A stretch of DNA of 64,000 bases from assembly GCF_026343945.1 (NCBI RefSeq), contig NZ_JAPKNJ010000001.1, positions 2,480,001 to 2,544,000 of the forward strand. The letters run 5' to 3'. Of the stretch, positions 26,568 to 34,723 are shown in pieces. This DNA comes from Kaistia algarum (GTDB taxonomy: Bacteria > Pseudomonadota > Alphaproteobacteria > Rhizobiales > Kaistiaceae). The notes under the pieces are model-generated. The model saw only the letters and a program-made list of their open reading frames with translations. It was not told the origin of the DNA and did not search any database. Numbering within the stretch: position 1 is the stretch's first letter; each line of letters starts with the position of its first letter. The position numbers and the translations under genes were made by a program.

Positions 26568-28166
26568 ATGGGGAGCGAGGCAGGACCGAAAATGGTGGAC
26601 GTGACCGGGCTTCATCCCGTCATCGAGTGCCGCAACATCGTCAAGAGCTTCTCCGGCGTCCAGGCGCTGCGGGGCGTCGATGTCACGGTTCATGCGGGCG
26701 AGATCCATGCACTGCTCGGCCAGAACGGCGCGGGGAAGTCGACGCTGGTCAAGATTCTGAACGGCGTCCATGCCGATGGGTCCTTCTCCGGCGATATCGC
26801 CATCGAGGGCAAGCCGGTGCGCTTCGGCTCGACTTCGGACGCGCGCGCCCATGGCGTCGGCTATGTGCCGCAGGAAATCGAGGTCCTCGAACAACTGAGC
26901 GTGGCGGAAAATGTCTTTGCCGGCCAGACGGGGCTCGGCAAGGGGCCGCTTGTTCGCCAACGGGCGCTCGAAGCGCGGACGCGGGAACTTTTCCGCGATC
27001 TAGGCCTGTCGATCGATCCGCGCGCGCTGGTCGCCAGCCTGACCTCGGCCCAGCGCCATCTCGTGATGATCGCCCGGGCCCTTTCTTTCTCACCGCGGGT
27101 GCTGATGCTCGACGAGCCGACTGCATCGCTCTCCGGCGCTGAAGTCGACCGGCTTTTTGCTGTGCTGAGGCGGCTCCGCGCGCAGGGCCGCACCATGATC
27201 TTCATCACCCATCGCTTGCCGGAAGTGCTGGCGCTCTGCGACCGCGCCACGGTGCTACGCGATGGACGCGTCGCGGCGGAAATCGAGCGATCCGAATTCG
27301 ACGCCGACCGCTTCATCTTCGCGATGTCCGGCCAGCGGCTCCAACGGCTCTATCCGCATCACGAGGCGCCGCCGGGGGGCGCCGCGCCGCTGCTTTCGGT
27401 TCGCGATCTGGCCGTCGCCGGGCGGTTCGGCGTCAATCGGGGCGTCTCCGGCGTTTCGTTCGATGTGCGCCCCGGCGAGATTCTCGGGCTCGCCGGCCTG
27501 CTCGGCTCGGGACGCACCGAAATTCTCCATGCCATCTATGGCCGCATCCCGTTCACCGGCCAGATCCGTCTCGCCGGCCAGAGCGTGCCGATCCGAGCCG
27601 CGCGCGATGCAAGGCGGGCTGGCATCGCGCTCCTGACCGAGGATCGCAAGCAGGATGGCCTTCTCTTCAACCTGCCGGTTGGCGCCAACATCACCATCGG
27701 CAATCTCGGTCCGCTCTCGGCCCATGGCATGGTGCGCGGCGACAAGGAAAAAAGCGCCGTCCTGGCGGCGATGCGGGCGCTCAACGTCAAGGCGCGCTCG
27801 CCGCAGGCCTCCGTCGCGCATCTCTCCGGTGGCAACCAGCAGAAACTGCTCTTTGCCCGCGTGCTGATGAGCGCGCCGCGCGTCCTCCTGCTCGACGAGC
27901 CGACCAAGGGCGTCGATGCCGGCACGCGGCACGAGATCTATCGCCTGATCGTCGATCTGGCCGAGACGGGCGTGGCGCTGATCGTCGTTGCCTCGGAACT
28001 GGAGGAGGTGATCGGGCTGGCCGATCGCTGCCTCGTCGTTGCCGATGGCCGGATCGTCGATGAGTTCGGCCGGGCCGAGGGCAGCGAGGACCGCGTGCTG
28101 CGCGCCGTCGCGGCGGCTCAGGCGGCGACGAGCCGGGCTACCGCCGGCGCCGGGGCGCGGGCATGA
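26568..28166 (+). CDS. Sugar ABC transporter ATP-binding protein (two ABC domains, RbsA/MglA type)
   Basis: 532 residues. Domain 1 has Walker A GQNGAGKST (51-59), Walker B LMLDEPTASL and a degenerate signature (LTSAQRHLVMIARAL instead of LSGGQ-like). Domain 2 has the degenerate Walker A GLLGSGRTE usual in this family, an intact LSGGNQQKLLFARVL signature and LLLDEPTKGVDAG. ATG 26568 is used; ATG 26592 is an alternative. It energises the RbsC-like permease. The stop overlaps the next SDR gene as ATGA. Confidence 0.93.
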   Translation: MGSEAGPKMVDVTGLHPVIECRNIVKSFSGVQALRGVDVTVHAGEIHALLGQNGAGKSTLVKILNGVHADGSFSGDIAIEGKPVRFGSTSDARAHGVGYVPQEIEVLEQLSVAENVFAGQTGLGKGPLVRQRALEARTRELFRDLGLSIDPRALVASLTSAQRHLVMIARALSFSPRVLMLDEPTASLSGAEVDRLFAVLRRLRAQGRTMIFITHRLPEVLALCDRATVLRDGRVAAEIERSEFDADRFIFAMSGQRLQRLYPHHEAPPGGAAPLLSVRDLAVAGRFGVNRGVSGVSFDVRPGEILGLAGLLGSGRTEILHAIYGRIPFTGQIRLAGQSVPIRAARDARRAGIALLTEDRKQDGLLFNLPVGANITIGNLGPLSAHGMVRGDKEKSAVLAAMRALNVKARSPQASVAHLSGGNQQKLLFARVLMSAPRVLLLDEPTKGVDAGTRHEIYRLIVDLAETGVALIVVASELEEVIGLADRCLVVADGRIVDEFGRAEGSEDRVLRAVAAAQAATSRATAGAGARA

Positions 28167-28939
28167 GCGGAAAGTTCGCCGGCAAGAGCATCTTCATTAC
28201 CGGCGCGGCGACCGGCATTGGCCGCGCCACGGCGGAATATCTCGCGCGTGAAGGCGCCTGCATCTATGGATTCGGGCTCGATGGCGCCGAGGGCCGGGAG
28301 CTCGATCGCTCCATCTCGGCGGAAGGCTGCGCCTTCATCTTCGAGGAAGGCGATGTCACCAACGATGCGGCGGTGCGCGCGGCCGTGGGATCTGCCGTCA
28401 AGGCTTTTGGGCGGCTCGACGCCGTCGTCAATTGCGCCGGCATCTATGCGACCGGCAAGCGTCTCGAAGACGTTACCGATGCGGAGTGGGACCTGACACT
28501 CGCCGTTAATCTCACCGCGATATTCCGCGTCTGCCGCGCGGCCCTTCCGCATATCCGCGCCTCAGGCGGCGGGTCCGTGGTCAACCTCGCCTCGGTGCAT
28601 GCGCTCGCCACCGTCCCCGGTGTCCCGGCCTATGCCGCGACCAAGGCGGCGGTGCTCGGCCTCTCCCGGCAGATGGCGCTCGACTATGCGGTGGACCGCA
28701 TCCGCGTCAACGCGGTGATCGTCGGCTCGGTCGCGACCCGCATGACGCTCGGCGAGGCGCCGGACGCGCGCGAAAAGGTCGAGGCCGCCGGTCTCTATTT
28801 CGACGAGCGGAAGGTGCCCCGCGTCGCCGATCCGGCCGAACTCGCCAAGGCGATCGGGTTTCTTATCTCGGAGGACGCGTCCTTCGTCACGGGCAGCGGG
28901 TTTGTTGTCGACGGCGGGCTGACGGCGCTCTTGTTGTAG
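28163..28939 (+). CDS. Short-chain dehydrogenase/reductase coupled to the sugar importer
   Basis: 258 residues, complete classical SDR: TGAATGIG (13-20), NCAG in place of NNAG (90-93), catalytic S144, Y157 and K161 (YAATKAAV), C-terminal SFVTGSGFVVDGGLTALL. It follows the ATPase with an ATGA overlap, so the imported sugar or its first product is the probable substrate. Its stop lies within a strong hairpin shared with the convergent epimerase gene. Confidence 0.9.
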   Translation: MSGKFAGKSIFITGAATGIGRATAEYLAREGACIYGFGLDGAEGRELDRSISAEGCAFIFEEGDVTNDAAVRAAVGSAVKAFGRLDAVVNCAGIYATGKRLEDVTDAEWDLTLAVNLTAIFRVCRAALPHIRASGGGSVVNLASVHALATVPGVPAYAATKAAVLGLSRQMALDYAVDRIRVNAVIVGSVATRMTLGEAPDAREKVEAAGLYFDERKVPRVADPAELAKAIGFLISEDASFVTGSGFVVDGGLTALLL

Positions 28940-28963
28940 GGGCGCGTTCGCGCCGCCCCTACA
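28935..28963. terminator. Bidirectional hairpin terminator containing both stop codons
   Basis: TGTAGGGGCG and CGCCCCTACA form a 10-bp perfect stem with a nine-base loop. The TAG of the plus-strand SDR and the TAG of the minus-strand epimerase both lie inside the two arms. No T-run, but position and symmetry suggest it separates convergent transcripts. Confidence 0.6.
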
Positions 28964-29837
28964 CCGCGAACGGCGTCAACCGGATCGTCCCACCTGCGCG
29001 GTCGCCCGTCGCCAGCACGATCGTGCCGAGACCCGTCTCGCCGGCCTCCGCCTTGTTGAACGCGCAGGGAACGTTGGTCTGCGGTTCCAGGCAGAAGAAG
29101 TTCTTCTTCGGATCGGCATAGAGCATCAGATTGCCGAAGACGGGGTCGGCCTCGATGCGCAGGCCGGCGCCGCGTGACGGCCAGCGGAGTTCGGCAACGC
29201 CGTCCCAGCCGCCGTAATTATTGTTGCGCCAGCTTCCGGGCAGTGGCGCGCCGCGTGAAAAATCGAGCTCGGGCGGCAGGCTGATGCGGTCGCCGGCGAC
29301 GCCGTCCGGGGCCTCCAGCCAGAAATCGCGGGCCCGGAAGGTCAGCGTCACGTCGTCGTCGCGGATGAACCAGGGATGATGGCCGAAGCCGAAGGGCATG
29401 GCGCGGGTGCCGGTATTCTCGATCGCCGTCTCGAGTTCGAGCCCCTCGGGCGAGAGGCGGAAGATCTGGCTGGCGCGATAGTCGTAAGGATCGTTCGTGC
29501 TGCCATGATCGAGCGTCAGGCGGGCGGAGTTTTCCGTGTGATCGAGAACGGTCCAGGCCGATTTCCACCCCGATCCATGGACGTTGAAGCGCTCCGGATG
29601 GTTGTTCGATTCGACGCGGTATTCGCGGCCTTCAAAGACGAAGCGGTTGCCGTCGATGCGATTGGCATAGGGAATCATCGGGAAGCTCGCGACGCCGAGG
29701 ACGTCGCCAGCGGCTTCGGCTTCTGCCGTCAGCGGGCGCATCAGGTCGATGCCGCGCCAGCGGAGATAGGCGATGGACCCGCCGATTTCCGGGACGAGAC
29801 CGAGTTGGAGGTCGCCGGCGCGAAGTTCGATCATCAT
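28959..29837 (-). CDS. Aldose 1-epimerase family protein
   Basis: 292 residues, beta-sandwich galactose mutarotase fold. Recognisable pieces are MIELRAGDLQLGLVPEIGGSI, SFPMIPYANRIDGNRF, NVHGSG, PFGFGHHPWF (catalytic His) and FCLEPQTNVPCAFN (catalytic Glu). It interconverts alpha and beta anomers so that a dehydrogenase receives the right form. ATG 29837 is used, four bases after the upstream SDR stop; an ATG at 29858 would overlap that gene. It pairs with the degenerate SDR upstream as a two-gene minus-strand unit. Confidence 0.88.
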   Translation of the reverse strand: MMIELRAGDLQLGLVPEIGGSIAYLRWRGIDLMRPLTAEAEAAGDVLGVASFPMIPYANRIDGNRFVFEGREYRVESNNHPERFNVHGSGWKSAWTVLDHTENSARLTLDHGSTNDPYDYRASQIFRLSPEGLELETAIENTGTRAMPFGFGHHPWFIRDDDVTLTFRARDFWLEAPDGVAGDRISLPPELDFSRGAPLPGSWRNNNYGGWDGVAELRWPSRGAGLRIEADPVFGNLMLYADPKKNFFCLEPQTNVPCAFNKAEAGETGLGTIVLATGDRAGGTIRLTPFAV

Positions 29838-29841
29838 GGGC

Positions 29842-30426
29842 TCAGAAGTTCCGGCCATAGCCTGTCGTCCAGCCGCCATCGACGGCGAGCACCTGCCCCG
29901 TCGTATAGCTGTTCATGGGATCGCTAAGGAAGAGGATCGCATTCACGACCTCATCGACCGCGCCGCCCCGCCCGAGCGGAATATGGCTCAGCATCGCCGG
30001 ATCGGCGGCGCCATCCGACGCATCGACGAAGCCAGCCGCCACCGCATTGACCAGCACTTTGGGTGCTGCCTGCATGGCCAGGGCGCGCAAGCCGGCGATC
30101 GCGGCGGCCATCGACGCGGATGCGGCCTCGTACCGGCGCATCGGGACGAGGCCGATGGCGGAAACGATATGGATGATCCGGCCCGCGCCGCGCCGGCCCA
30201 TTTCGGCGGCAGTATCGCGGGCGAGCGTCGCCAGCGGCTCAGGGTCATGCGAGCCGAGATCCAGCGGATGCGACAGCAGCAGGATATCGGGCACGCCCGC
30301 CGGCCGGCCCTCGCCATGGACCGACAGGCTGGCGCCGTTGGCAGCCAGCCCGGTGGCCGCGGCATCGGCGATCGCGTGGCATGCGCCCGCGAGCACGGCC
30401 GTTCGGCCGGCGAGGTCGATCTTCAT
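29842..30426 (-). CDS. Degenerate short-chain dehydrogenase (SDR-fold, catalytic lysine lost)
   Basis: 194 residues, about 60 fewer than a classical SDR. The C-terminal half is clearly SDR (SYTTGQVLAVDGGWTTGY). The nucleotide loop reads AGACHAIA, lacking two glycines of TGxxxGxG; the NNAG block is absent; and the active site has Y99 but S103 where YxxxK needs lysine. It is likely a pseudoenzyme or scaffold partner. Good ribosome site (GGGAGGA) and an intact reading frame argue that it is expressed. Its tail is most like that of the SDR at 33781, suggesting a shared ancestor. Confidence 0.8.
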   Translation of the reverse strand: MKIDLAGRTAVLAGACHAIADAAATGLAANGASLSVHGEGRPAGVPDILLLSHPLDLGSHDPEPLATLARDTAAEMGRRGAGRIIHIVSAIGLVPMRRYEAASASMAAAIAGLRALAMQAAPKVLVNAVAAGFVDASDGAADPAMLSHIPLGRGGAVDEVVNAILFLSDPMNSYTTGQVLAVDGGWTTGYGRNF

Positions 30427-30513
30427 CTCATTCCTCCCGCGACCGCCTCCGCAATTTCGCTTGCGAGATCCTGGCTCACCAAGATTTGCGCTTGGCAAGC
30501 CGCCGGTCGATAA

Positions 30514-30533
30514 CATAACATCATGCTATTATA
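30514..30533. promoter_or_regulatory. AT-rich palindromic operator site B
   Basis: On the minus strand it carries the same ATAATAGCATGATGTTAT palindrome as site A. It lies in the 179-base control region between the degenerate SDR (minus) and the E1 fusion gene (plus), 73 bases before the latter's start, so it could govern both. Confidence 0.65.
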
Positions 30534-30605
30534 ATTATTGAGTGCGTGTCCATGTCGTTCATGGGTCACGCGCCGCCGCGGCAACGCGGAGATAAGGGAG
30601 GAATG

Positions 30606-33044
30606 ATGAGCGCAGCCGCATCGGGCCGCAAGGCCAAGGCCGACAAGGCGGGCTCGCTGCCCGCGGAGCTTTCGCGAACCGCCCTCCTGGATCTCTATGA
30701 GCGCATGGTGCTGTTGCGTCGCTTCGAAAGTGTCGCGCAGACAGCCTGCCGCAAGGGCGAGACGCCCGGATTCCTACATCTGTATATCGGTGAGGAAGCG
30801 ACCGCGGTTGGCGTGTGCGCCCATCTACGCCCGACCGACTGGATCACCTCGACTCATCGCGGCCATGGCCACGCGCTTGCCAAGGGAATGGATCCGAACA
30901 TCCTGATGGCCGAGCTCTTCGGCAAGCGCGACGGCTGCTGCGGCGGGCGCGGCGGTACCATGCATCTTTATGACCGCTCGGTCGGCCTGTTCGGCACCAA
31001 CGGCATCGTCGCGGCCGGCATCAGCCATGCCGTCGGGGTCGGCATGTCCAGCCGCGCCAGGGGCCTGGATGGCATCGGCGTCGCCTTTTTCGGCGACGGC
31101 GCCACCAATCATGGCGGCTTCCATGAATCGTTGAATTTTGCCGGCATACAAAAGGCGCCGGCCGTCCTCGTCTGCGAGAACAATCTCTATGCGACGGCGA
31201 CGCCGCTCGCCTCGGCGACGCTGAACCCCGAAATCGCTTCCAAGGCCGCCGCTTATGGCATTCCCGGCGTCGCGGTCGATGGCAACGACGTCATCGCCGT
31301 CTGGCAGGTCATGGCGACCGCCACGGCCCGTGCGCGCGCCGGTGATGGGCCGACGCTGATCGAAGCGAAGACCTACCGGACGGTCGGCCACCATGAGGGC
31401 GATCCCGTCACCGGCACCTATCGCACCCAGGCCGAGGTCGACGCCTGGGCCGCGCGCGATCCGGTGACGACGTTCCGCGCTCGTCTGACCGACGATTTCG
31501 GGATTGCGTCTGCGGATGAGCTGGACGCGATCGATGCGCGGATCGACGCTGTCGTGCAGACCTCGCTCGAATTTGCCCGCAATTCGCCGGAGCCCGACGC
31601 GGCCACGTCCGGCCTGCATGTCTTCGCCGAGCCGATCAATCCGCCGGAGGCGTTGATCCAGTCGGTCCCGACCGCAACACAGACCCAGAGCTGGCTGGAT
31701 GCGGTGCGCGACGGTATCGCCGAGGAGATGCGCCGCAATCCGCATCTGCTCTATCTCGGCGAGGGTACGGGCGAGCGCGGCGGCACCTTCGCGCATACCA
31801 AGAACCTCTATGCCGAGTTCGGCGGCAAGCGCATGGTCGATACGCCGATCTCGGAACAGGGCTTTACCGGCGCCGCCATCGGCGCCTCGGCTACGGGCGC
31901 ACGGACGATCGCCGATCTGATGTTCGCCGATTTCCTGTTCGAGGCGGCCGGGCAGATCGTCCTGCAGGCCTCGAAGCTTCGCTACATGTCGAACGGGCAG
32001 ATGAATGCGCCGGTCGTGGTGCGCGTCGGCTCCGGCGCCGTGCGCTCGGCCGGGCCGCATCACAGCGGCACCTATCATCCGTCCTGGGCCCACATTCCCG
32101 GCCTCATCGTCTGCATGCCCTCGACCCCGGCCGATGCCAAGGGGCTGATGAAGTCGGCGCTCCGCGCCGGTGACCCGGTGCTGATGCTGGAGCCGAAGGC
32201 GCTGTTCGCCACCAAGGGCGAGGTGCCGACGGGCGAGCATTTTGTGCCGTTCGGCCTGGCGCGCATTGCCCGGTCGGGCCGCGACATCACCATCGTATCG
32301 GCCGGACAGCTCGTGCACCGTTCGCTGGAGGCGGCTGAAAAGCTTGCGGCCGAAGGCATCGAGGCCGAAGTGATCGACCTTCGCACCATCATGCCGCTCG
32401 ATGTCGGCACGGTCGCGGCGAGCGTCGCCAAGACGCATCGCCTGCTGGTCGTCGATGAAGGCTGGGGCGCGTTCGGCGTCGGCGCCGAGGTGGCGCAGGC
32501 GATGAACGAACTGGCTTTCGACGAGCTCGACGGCCCGGTCGGCCGCCTGCATACCGAGGCGCAGCCCCATCCGCTCGCTCCTGCGCTCGAACGCGCCATG
32601 CTGGTCGACGCCGACAAGATCGTCGCCGGGGCCAGAAGCGTCCTCTCCGGCACCTCGCCGGTACCCAGGCACTGGCGGCACCTCGGCAGCCGCGCGGCGG
32701 CGTCCTCCGCTCCTCCTCCTCCGGTCGCGACGCCCGTCGCCCCGGCGCCGGCCGCCAGTGCCCCTCTCCCTGCTGCGGCGCCCGCCGCTGCTTTGGGCGG
32801 AGAGCCGATCACCATGCCCTTTGGCGATCTCACCATCAGCGAAGGCACAATCGTCGGCTGGCTGAAGGCTGAGGGCGATCTCGTCAAGGCCGGCGAGATC
32901 GTCGCGGAAATCGAGACCGACAAGGCGGTGGTCGAGATCGAGGCGCCGGTCGCCGGCAAGCTTGGGCCGATCGAACAGCCAAAAGGCGCCGTCGTTCCGA
33001 TGGGCGGGCGCATCGGCAGCGTTGTTCCGGGAGCGTCGGCATGA
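30606..33044 (+). CDS. 2-oxoacid dehydrogenase E1 alpha-beta fusion with C-terminal lipoyl domain
   Basis: 812 residues. About 15-335 is E1-alpha: THRGHGHALAKG, CGGRGGTMHL, and the TPP motif GDG (163-165) to NN (192-193) in FFGDGATNHGGFHESLNFAG. About 365-690 is E1-beta: DTPISEQGFTGAAIGASATG, HHSGTYHPSWAHIPGL, VIDLRTIMPLD, VVDEGWGAFGVGAE. An Ala/Pro linker (690-730) leads to a lipoyl domain whose lipoylated lysine is K773 in EIETDKAVVEIEAP. The three parts are normally on two or three proteins. ATG 30606 has GGAGG four bases upstream. It would oxidatively decarboxylate a 2-oxo acid onto its own lipoyl arm. Confidence 0.92.
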   Translation: MSAAASGRKAKADKAGSLPAELSRTALLDLYERMVLLRRFESVAQTACRKGETPGFLHLYIGEEATAVGVCAHLRPTDWITSTHRGHGHALAKGMDPNILMAELFGKRDGCCGGRGGTMHLYDRSVGLFGTNGIVAAGISHAVGVGMSSRARGLDGIGVAFFGDGATNHGGFHESLNFAGIQKAPAVLVCENNLYATATPLASATLNPEIASKAAAYGIPGVAVDGNDVIAVWQVMATATARARAGDGPTLIEAKTYRTVGHHEGDPVTGTYRTQAEVDAWAARDPVTTFRARLTDDFGIASADELDAIDARIDAVVQTSLEFARNSPEPDAATSGLHVFAEPINPPEALIQSVPTATQTQSWLDAVRDGIAEEMRRNPHLLYLGEGTGERGGTFAHTKNLYAEFGGKRMVDTPISEQGFTGAAIGASATGARTIADLMFADFLFEAAGQIVLQASKLRYMSNGQMNAPVVVRVGSGAVRSAGPHHSGTYHPSWAHIPGLIVCMPSTPADAKGLMKSALRAGDPVLMLEPKALFATKGEVPTGEHFVPFGLARIARSGRDITIVSAGQLVHRSLEAAEKLAAEGIEAEVIDLRTIMPLDVGTVAASVAKTHRLLVVDEGWGAFGVGAEVAQAMNELAFDELDGPVGRLHTEAQPHPLAPALERAMLVDADKIVAGARSVLSGTSPVPRHWRHLGSRAAASSAPPPPVATPVAPAPAASAPLPAAAPAAALGGEPITMPFGDLTISEGTIVGWLKAEGDLVKAGEIVAEIETDKAVVEIEAPVAGKLGPIEQPKGAVVPMGGRIGSVVPGASA

Positions 33045-33727
33045 GTTCTCCGGCCTCCCGCAAGGCTGCCTCGCCCTATGCGCGGCGCCTCGCCCGCGAA
33101 CGTGGCATCGCGCTCGCCGAGCTTTCCGGCAGCGGACCCAACGGGCGCATCGTGGCCGCCGATGTGCCTTTGCAGGCCGTCGCGGTTTCGCGGCCGGGGC
33201 CGGTTCCCGCCCCGGCGATTGTCGCCGATCGTGTCCCGTCCTCTGCAATGCCAAGGGCCTTGGGCGCGTTCTCGGCCAGCATCGTGCTGACGCCGCTGCG
33301 CGATCTGATCGCCGCTTCTGGTACCGATGTCCCGCTCGACGCGTTTCTGGCCAAGGCGGCGGCGAGCGCCGCCGGCAGCTATGGCGAGAGCTTGCGGCTG
33401 GTGGCGGAAGACGGGACCGCTACGCTCATCACCGCCCCGGCGCGTCTGGCGCCGTCCGAGATCGCGCGTCTCGCCGCCGCCGGGAACGGAACGCCTTCCG
33501 GCCATCCGCTCGTCCTGTCACGGCTGCACCTGTCCGGGGTACGTCCGGTGGCGGGCCCGCTTCCGGCCGATTGCGACCTGCGCATCCTGGTCATTGCAGC
33601 CAACGACACGGAGATCGCCGAGGCGATGCTCGTGCACGACAGCGCGACGATCCCGGAAGCGGAAGCCGCACGGATTCTGTCAGCCTTCCGCGCGGCGCTG
33701 GAGAATCCGCTGCGATTGCTGGTGTAG
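33041..33727 (+). CDS. E3-binding domain fused to a degenerate E2 acyltransferase domain
   Basis: 228 residues. Residues 9-45 (ASPYARRLARERGIALAEL, GSGPNGRIVAADV) are a complete peripheral-subunit (E3/E1)-binding domain. The rest aligns with an E2 core in order: PLDAFLAKAAASA, LSRLHLSGVRPVAG, LRILVIAAND and the ending FRAALENPLRLLV. It is about 160 residues instead of about 230, and the catalytic DHRxxDG is replaced by VHDSATIPEA, so transfer to CoA is not expected. It has no lipoyl domain; that domain sits on the E1 protein, whose stop overlaps this ATG. No E3 gene is nearby. Confidence 0.82.
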   Translation: MSSPASRKAASPYARRLARERGIALAELSGSGPNGRIVAADVPLQAVAVSRPGPVPAPAIVADRVPSSAMPRALGAFSASIVLTPLRDLIAASGTDVPLDAFLAKAAASAAGSYGESLRLVAEDGTATLITAPARLAPSEIARLAAAGNGTPSGHPLVLSRLHLSGVRPVAGPLPADCDLRILVIAANDTEIAEAMLVHDSATIPEAEAARILSAFRAALENPLRLLV

Positions 33728-33735
33728 GCCGGACT

Positions 33736-33762
33736 TTCACCTCTCCCCGAGGGGGAGGTGAA
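33736..33762. terminator. Hairpin between convergent genes
   Basis: TTCACCTCTCCCC pairs with GGGGGAGGTGAA (one wobble) around a short loop, giving a stem of about 12 bp. Position between convergent stops suggests a two-way terminator; the CCTCTCCCC-type core also resembles rhizobial intergenic repeats. Confidence 0.6.
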
Positions 33763-33780
33763 GCAAGCCGCTCCCTGCTG

Positions 33781-34560
33781 TTATATCATGTAGCCGGCGG
33801 TCCAGCCGCCATCGACGGTCAGGACCTGGCCGTTCACATAGCTCGACTCGGGCGATGACAGGAACAGCACCGCCTCGGCGATCTCGGCGGGCGTGCCGGG
33901 GCGGCCGAGCGGGACGTGGCGCATGAAGGCGGCCGCCTTGTCATGGAACTTGCCGCTCTCGCCATAGAAGAGCTGCTTGGTGCCCTCGGTCATCACCGAG
34001 CCGGGCGCCACGCAATTGGTCAGCACGCCCTTGGGCCCGAGTTCGAGCGCCATGGACCGCGTCAGATGAATGATGCCGGCCTTGGCGGCGACGAAGGGGC
34101 TTTGCAGGCGCATCGCCGCGAGCCCGACCACGGAGCCGATATTGACGATGCGGCCGCCGCGCCCGCCCGCCAGCATCGGCCTCAGCGCGCCGCGGCTCAT
34201 CAGGAAAAGCCCGTCGAGGTCGATGCCGATGATGCGATGCCATTCCTCGGTCGGGAAGGCGTCGATGTCGACGCGGTGGGCGAGCGTGTTGACACCGGCA
34301 TTGTTGATCAGGATATCGAGGCGGCCGAACCGTTCGATCGTTCGCTCGACGGCACGGTCGATTGCCGTCTCGTCGCGAATGTCGACGACGGCGGCCATGG
34401 CGCGCGGCAGCGAAGCGGCGACGGCCTCGGCGCCTTCGGCATTGACGTCAGCGACGACGATCGATGCCCCATTGGCCGCCAGCCTGTCGACGATGGCCCG
34501 GCCGATGCCGCCCGCAGCGCCGGTAACGAAGGCGACGCGCCCGGAAAGATCGCACTGCAT
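33781..34560 (-). CDS. SDR-family protein with catalytic tyrosine replaced by phenylalanine
   Basis: 259 residues. Cofactor loop TGAAGGIG (13-20) and NNAG (86-89) are intact, S143 is present, but the active site reads SPFVAAKAG: F156 (codon TTC) replaces the Tyr that protonates the substrate, while K160 remains. The C-terminus SYVNGQVLTVDGGWTAGY matches the other odd SDR at 29842. NAD(P) should still bind. It may be a sensor, a scaffold, or use another acid. Transcribed divergently from the UTRA regulator, with operator site E between them. Confidence 0.88.
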   Translation of the reverse strand: MQCDLSGRVAFVTGAAGGIGRAIVDRLAANGASIVVADVNAEGAEAVAASLPRAMAAVVDIRDETAIDRAVERTIERFGRLDILINNAGVNTLAHRVDIDAFPTEEWHRIIGIDLDGLFLMSRGALRPMLAGGRGGRIVNIGSVVGLAAMRLQSPFVAAKAGIIHLTRSMALELGPKGVLTNCVAPGSVMTEGTKQLFYGESGKFHDKAAAFMRHVPLGRPGTPAEIAEAVLFLSSPESSYVNGQVLTVDGGWTAGYMI

Positions 34561-34604
34561 GGTACCTCCACCCGCTCCGCCGGCGCGGAGTCGATTTTCT
34601 TTCT

Positions 34605-34620
34605 ATTATGATACTATAAT
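34605..34620. promoter_or_regulatory. AT-rich palindromic operator site E
   Basis: ATTATGATACTATAAT is a palindrome with perfect ATTAT/ATAAT arms. On the minus strand it matches the site A/B consensus in 12 of 18 positions. It lies 45 bases before the Tyr-less SDR start and about 100 bases before the UTRA regulator start, consistent with autoregulation. Confidence 0.55.
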
Positions 34621-34723
34621 CGATGGGTACGCCTGGGCAATCGCCGATAGCGCGATCCGGCGGTTTGGTCCCGCGCGCCAATTCCGGTAAGTTCCCGGAG
34701 GAAACAGCGATTCTGGAGGCGGC

